Source of the DNA: Amorphochlora amoebiformis
Lineage: Eukaryota > Cercozoa > Chlorarachniophyceae
Direction: 5' to 3'
Assembly (NCBI GenBank): GCA_054601695.1
Contig: BAAHQB010000026.1
Coordinates: 992,001-1,056,000 of the forward strand
DNA length: 64,000 bases
The translations under genes and the position numbers were made by a program. The notes beneath the pieces are model-generated. The model did not search any database and was not told the DNA's origin. It worked only from the letters and a program-made list of their open reading frames with translations. This document shows positions 1-64,000 of this stretch, in pieces. Every line of letters begins with the position of its first letter. Position 1 is the stretch's first letter.

Positions 1-61
1 TCAGTTAAAAAGAGAGATGGAGAGACGAGAGAGGAAGAGGATATATAGATATGTAATATAG

Positions 62-103
<42 letters not shown>

Positions 104-124
104 ATATATATATTTATATATATG

Positions 125-156
<32 letters not shown>

Positions 157-225
157 ATATATATATATATATGTATGTATATATGAGTGTATATATATTA
201 GGTTTTCATTGAGTGTAATGTCTAC

Positions 226-256
<31 letters not shown>

Positions 257-324
257 TATATGTATACATATATATGTACATATATTTATATATATATATG
301 TATATATGAGTGTATATATATTAG

Positions 325-17833
<17,509 letters not shown>

Positions 17834-18369
17834 TCATCCCAGGCTGCAAACATATCCCGGGAAGAATTTATGTGAGCAAACCTTATATTTTTTGTAGATA
17901 TCCAGTCTGCTTTGGCGACGAAGCTTCGTCTCGCCATAAGGCAGAGATGTAGCATATCGACGGTCTAGGGAAATTATTACGTATCCCTGGGATAAATAAA
18001 ACCATTACCCCCATGAAGGGTGAACGGGGTTGTTTTCACTTACCACCATATCACGAATATGAGCAACAGCACGATGATTCCAAGAGTAAACGCTTGCCAG
18101 GGAACTTGCGTCATCGTGACGGAGCTCCCAGAAATTGACAGCCATTCTCTTGTGGATGACATTGGAAGCCTTGCGGACTGTAGCCTTGGGCGGAGGATCA
18201 AGGACCTTGTCGAGCAAAGCCCTGCAACCAGGGGCTGTGAACCCCGCTGAAATGCTTGAAGCACTCTGCGAACATTTTGTTGCGTATTTCCAGGGATTCT
18301 CCCACCTCGGTTAACCAGAAATAAAGCTGGGATGCGAACGCGAGGGCGGAGCCCGCCTTTCGCGGACAT
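17834..18369 (-). CDS. Small three-exon gene of unknown function, possibly mitochondrial
   Basis: Exons on the minus strand: 18369-18316 (ATG start), 18265-18044, 17986-17834 (TGA). The introns are 50 and 57 bp, GT-AG, and all junctions are phase 0; the second has a perfect GTAAGT donor and a TTTATTTATCCCAG acceptor. The product is 142 aa. It begins MSAKGGLRPRVRIPALFLSA, a basic, hydroxylated stretch that would suit a mitochondrial presequence. A central part reads NVIHKRMAVNFWELRHDD and the C-terminal third is basic (ETKLRRQSRLDIYKKYK). I do not recognise the family. It is head to head with the ubiquitin-fold gene (203 bp between starts). Its compact introns contrast sharply with the multi-kilobase TA introns of the neighbours. 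Confidence 0.6.
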
Positions 18370-18572
18370 CCAGCGAAATTCCGCCGAGATATATCGCCGG
18401 TGACACGTGTATACTCACACTTCGGGTCAACTTCGGGAGAATCGGGAGTGTAATATCAGGTGGAATTACCTAATCTGCATAACCATTCTGTGAAGCTACA
18501 CTAGGCTATGTCACACCCTAGTCATACCCCTTCCCTTGGCGCAAAAGGGAAAGAAAGCATTTCGAATAAAAG
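18370..18572. promoter_or_regulatory. Putative bidirectional promoter region
   Basis: These 203 bp separate two divergent start codons and contain no TA tract. No clear TATA box or named element is visible, so the role is inferred from position. Confidence 0.4.
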
Positions 18573-19046
18573 ATGTCTGGTGCTGGTGGGGTTGGATCTG
18601 CACCGAAGGCTCCAAAACCTGGAATGGTACTCGTGTGCACTCGGTCTGCAGACGTTAAGGATTACACAGTCGACGTCACTGGAATGGAGGCCTCAGCGAC
18701 GGTCGAGTGGTTGAAATGCGAGCTTATCCGGAAGTATGAAATCAAGGGTGATTTCGACCTCGAGCTCGACGGAAAACGTGTTGCTGACACAAAAAAGTTG
18801 ATTAGAGAGCTCGGCCTGTCGAATGGGATAACCTTCAAGATCGCCGGCGAGGGCAGCGAAGATGATGGGGAAGTTGGGTTAGAAGCGCTCGTCGAAAGCA
18901 CGGGCCGAACGGCGTCTAGTACGAAAGGTCGTCTGGCAGACCTAAGGAGGGATCTAAGGAATAAGAAGGAGGGCGGGAAAACCAATGAGAGGAATAAGGA
19001 AAAGGATGATGAGGAGAGAAAGAAAAAGAAGTGTGTCATAATTTAG
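18573..19046 (+). CDS. Ubiquitin-fold protein with polybasic tail and CAAX prenylation box
   Basis: Single-exon gene, 157 aa, with ATG in an AAAAG context. Residues about 18-91 read as a beta-grasp domain: strand MVLVCTRSADVKDYTVDV, helix ATVEWLKCELIRKY, then FDLELDGKRVAD and LRELGL-like turns ending ITFKIA. The domain lacks the ubiquitin C-terminal Gly-Gly, so it is unlikely to be conjugated. Residues 92-153 are charged and probably helical/coiled, ending EERKKKK. The last four residues are Cys-Val-Ile-Ile, a CAAX box whose Ile at X favours geranylgeranylation. The plan resembles membrane-anchored ubiquitin-fold (MUB) proteins of plants and fungi, which recruit E2 enzymes to membranes, though homology to MUBs is not shown. 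Codon use is GC-rich at the third position and there are no introns, unlike most genes here. It converges on the DUF1517 gene. Confidence 0.85.
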   Translation: MSGAGGVGSAPKAPKPGMVLVCTRSADVKDYTVDVTGMEASATVEWLKCELIRKYEIKGDFDLELDGKRVADTKKLIRELGLSNGITFKIAGEGSEDDGEVGLEALVESTGRTASSTKGRLADLRRDLRNKKEGGKTNERNKEKDDEERKKKKCVII

Positions 19047-19551
19047 TCACTGTCGTTACCTCCCGCTCCCGAGAGCCACGGTGCCGTGGATAGGCTTTAG
19101 ATTAGAGTATAGTTTTTATTTTTGATGTGCAACGCGTGCCACGCTGTTCACTCGCGATATAATAAAATTAATCATTGCCCCTGAATGAACTGGATCATTC
19201 AACGCAAGCTTTTCTAGCTTTTGTCTAGTTTGAAACATTATATATTTTCTTTCATTGAACTCTAGCCTAGTGACTGTACAAAAACCAGTTAATCCATACA
19301 GTTTAGAGTCTAGAGTAATATACCACCAGATCAACTTGCAGCCGCCTAGGCCAATCATTGGCGTGACAATGCGCACATGTGATCTAGCAGTTTTTTTGAC
19401 CGAACTTCGGAGCCCTCCCGACAAAATATCTTTTTGACTGTTAATCGTAGGTTGAGTTAGAAACCCAATGTTATCGACAACAAAACATTCACAAGCAACA
19501 TGTATCTAGTGCATTCAGGCTCCAAAATGCGATCGAACGCAATTACTAGAA
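19047..19551. other. Convergent intergenic region
   Basis: Space between the stop of the ubiquitin-fold gene and the stop of the DUF1517 gene. It includes the near-palindrome CCACGGTGCCGTGG at 19077-19090. No coding signal is seen on either strand. Confidence 0.6.
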
Positions 19552-30031
<10,480 letters not shown>

Positions 30032-30226
30032 GAAAGAGCCTCTTAGTGTTGTCACAGATGGTGACTAATTGATGGGGTGGATAGGGTGACACATGTGAAT
30101 TGTCACGTAGAGTGACACACGCCGATCTAACCCTATTCAAACTTAAAAATTCGTCTTAATAAAATTACCAAGAACCAACCTCAACGAATATCTGTCCCTC
30201 TAATGTCCCACTGCTGCCACGCAACC
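30032..30226. promoter_or_regulatory. Putative bidirectional promoter between DUF1517 and apyrase genes
   Basis: 195 bp between two divergent start codons. It contains inverted GTCACC/GGTGAC-type and GTGACAC/GTGTCAC-like short motifs (30050-30120). Function is inferred from position only. Confidence 0.4.
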
Positions 30227-52407
<22,181 letters not shown>

Positions 52408-52917
52408 CAAGTTATATATATACTCTAGTTACTACTAACACTAGTAACAGCTAGAACTATCTAGCTAGAGCTCTAGTACCTACTACTAGACGTCTAGATT
52501 ATGCATTAAGGCGACGTATATTTAAGGAGCTGCACTAAACTAAAGTTGCAATTTAACGATCATAGCTGCGTGCTATATACTAGATATCTATTTAAGATGT
52601 ACTACGCACGTGCAATTTCTAAAAATCTGAATAATACTAGTACTAGTAGTAATAGTTTTATATAGACTAGAGATATCACTAGATTAGTCATGGTCACACA
52701 TTACATCATTCTAGCATTAATTGTTAATGACTACAGATTCAAGGTCTCAGAAAATCTAGAAGGTATACACGATTGTTACTAATCTGATGGTCATCGGGAT
52801 GCAGTCGATCTAAATGTACACGTGCTAGCGTATACACGCGGTATTACACTTGCTTGATAAACTCAAGCAGAATCTAGTATACACACAGGAGACACTCGAA
52901 GTTCTTAAGTTATCCAC
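52408..52917. other. Convergent intergenic region
   Basis: About 510 bp between the apyrase stop and the JmjC stop, without TA tracts. It is rich in CTAGAT and ACTAGTA motifs. No coding or RNA signal is seen. Confidence 0.6.
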
Positions 52918-57374
<4,457 letters not shown>

Positions 57375-57637
57375 TGATGCTGGTTTTGGGGAAATACGAG
57401 GGCATTGGGGTATTCAATTGAATGTTATTCGCAGAGGGGATAATAAGTTTAGAATTTCAGGTACCTTTACACAGCCGTTTAGTACGCGGAAGCGTTTGGA
57501 ATGAGAAGTATTCACCGGAGATCTTCCGTTTCCGGCAAGCCCTCATCTTCTGGGTCCGCCGGGCGGGGCACAAATCGTCTTGGTGCTTTGTCTCGCGAAG
57601 AATAGGTTTATTCATGCTCTCACTGCTGGTTTTGTTG
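57375..57637. promoter_or_regulatory. Space upstream of the JmjC gene
   Basis: 263 bp between the stop of the upstream minus-strand gene and the JmjC start. A 100-aa plus-strand frame and a 180-aa minus-strand frame cross it, but neither has family motifs. Confidence 0.35.
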
Positions 57638-58359
57638 TCATTCTCCGCGAATTGTAAGGTTCGGATCTTCATACCTCGGAGGCGCTGGTATGGTGTGAAC
57701 AATATGAATGTTAGGGACGAATGAATAGTGTTTGTAGGGAGAGGAGGATGATTGTGTTGGGCGTGATTTGAAGGTGCTCTACGTGCCTGTTTAAGCGCAG
57801 ATATCGTCCAATTACCAGATTTCCCCATAGGGTATCCCGCGAAGATGACCGGCTCGAAGCGGTGCCTGTAAAACTCACTCAGATCAACCGCTCCCGTGAA
57901 ATATCGAGCTTTACCGTTTACAGATGGCACAGGGATGAGAAAAACGGTAAGCCCCCTGAAGAAAAACAGAGATCGAGATTTGTTAGTGCCCACCAGCATA
58001 CTCTAGTTTACCTATTCCCTGACCCCAACACCTGCCGGATATCCGAGGAATCCCAGCTTCGTGTGTGGATGTCCTCTTGCAAGCCCAGTAGTGCTTCGGA
58101 CACAGTGCTCTGTGAAGGTGTTTTGATCTTGTCCATCTCCTTCTTTAGTCGCTGACACAGCCAGCCCTTGTCCTTGGAGGGAGAAAGAAGCCATTCTCCA
58201 TCACACTTGGTTCTTGAGATTTGCTAAAACAACGAAATTCCTATCAATTTAGCTGAATCTTCCCCTTTCTCTCTAGAATATCGAATATAAATCCATATCG
58301 ATTTGTTGTACGAATCGGTAATCAATAAACCGTCTTCTTCGCACCTCTCCCAGGCCCAT
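57638..58359 (-). CDS. Small multi-exon gene of unknown function with a CxxC motif
   Basis: Proposed minus-strand exons: 58359-58345 (MGLGE), 58223-58032, 57955-57915, 57865-57816, 57684-57638 (TGA). Introns are 121, 76, 49 and 131 bp and phase is kept, giving about 114 aa. The largest exon reads GEWLLSPSKDKGWLCQRLKK and later EALLGLQEDIHTRSWDSSD. The next contains SHPCAICKRHRFEPVIFAGY, a possible metal-binding CxxC. I do not recognise the family. The first exon is weakly supported. An alternative is a single 180-aa frame across 57999-57457, which lacks any motif. Confidence 0.45.
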
Positions 58360-58637
58360 TCCCAGATGCGGGTCAAAGCTGCAATGGGCGGGAACGAAAG
58401 CCAGATAAATAATCGGAATCCCGGCTTTTGGAATTCGACAATTTATCGGAATCCCGGCATTATGAATCTCCGCTAAGTCTCAGTATTTATCTCAGACACG
58501 CAGTAGTCACCCACGCGCGTCACACCCTTGACCTCATTTCAACAGCACAGACCCAGCGCCTGAACTCATTCACATCCCAAGGGACGTATACGGAGACATA
58601 TATCCAAAGAGCCTAGAGCTGTAGTATACACCCGAAA
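58360..58637. promoter_or_regulatory. Putative bidirectional promoter with a repeated GGAATCCCGGC motif
   Basis: 278 bp between divergent starts. AATCGGAATCCCGGC and ATCGGAATCCCGGC occur at about 58414 and 58446. The motif could be regulatory or simply a small duplication. Confidence 0.35.

Positions 58638-64000
<5,363 letters not shown>

Noticed and set aside
18044-18114. Minus-strand frame starting MTQVPWQAFTLGIIVLLLIF, resembling an NDUFA1-type complex I subunit
   Set aside because: The best acceptor downstream gives a stop three codons later; the overlapping frame joins three exons in phase and was preferred.
57422-57724. Plus-strand 100-aa frame and minus-strand 180-aa frame at 57457-57999
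   Set aside because: Both lack motifs, and the spliced minus-strand model uses normal splice sites with sensible phase; neither frame can be fully excluded.

Overview
This is a eukaryotic nuclear window in which most bases are (TA)n and related low-complexity DNA. Short GC-richer islands are the exons of real, intron-rich genes. I built the gene models by finding islands bounded by AG acceptors and GT donors, then requiring that codon phase carry across each junction. Conserved family motifs then confirmed the readings. The organism is most likely an alga or other protist with a plastid history: one gene is a DUF1517-type protein known from plants, algae and cyanobacteria, with a hydrophobic leader and a long basic extension that would suit a complex-plastid import signal. 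Internal TTAGGG/CCCTAA arrays suggest a TTAGGG-type telomere. I cannot name the species.

Layout. 325-14460 (+): 3' part of a polycystin-2 (TRPP)-like cation channel. 14461-17833: intergenic. 17834-18369 (-): small three-exon gene of unknown function, with introns of 50 and 57 bp. 18573-19046 (+): intronless ubiquitin-fold protein ending in a polybasic CAAX box. 19552-30031 (-): DUF1517 protein in 14 exons. 30227-52407 (+): GDA1/CD39 apyrase (NTPDase) in 26 exons over 22 kb. 52918-57374 (-): JmjC-domain oxygenase. 57638-58359 (-): small unknown multi-exon gene. 58638 to the window edge (+): 5' part of an MFS transporter, possibly Spinster-like. Three gene pairs are head to head (18.4, 30.1 and 58.5 kb).

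The outstanding pattern concerns introns. Almost every gene with TA-rich introns carries 'exon echoes': partial local copies of its own exons, embedded in (TA)n. They follow a strict polarity in both gene orientations. Copies upstream of an exon hold its acceptor and 5' part; copies downstream hold its 3' part and donor. In addition, telomere-type arrays of both orientations lie inside introns of the channel and apyrase genes, and one such array supplies the predicted splice donor. The genes work in unrelated processes (ion flux, nucleotide hydrolysis, membrane signalling, plastid function, transport); nothing suggests a functional cluster.
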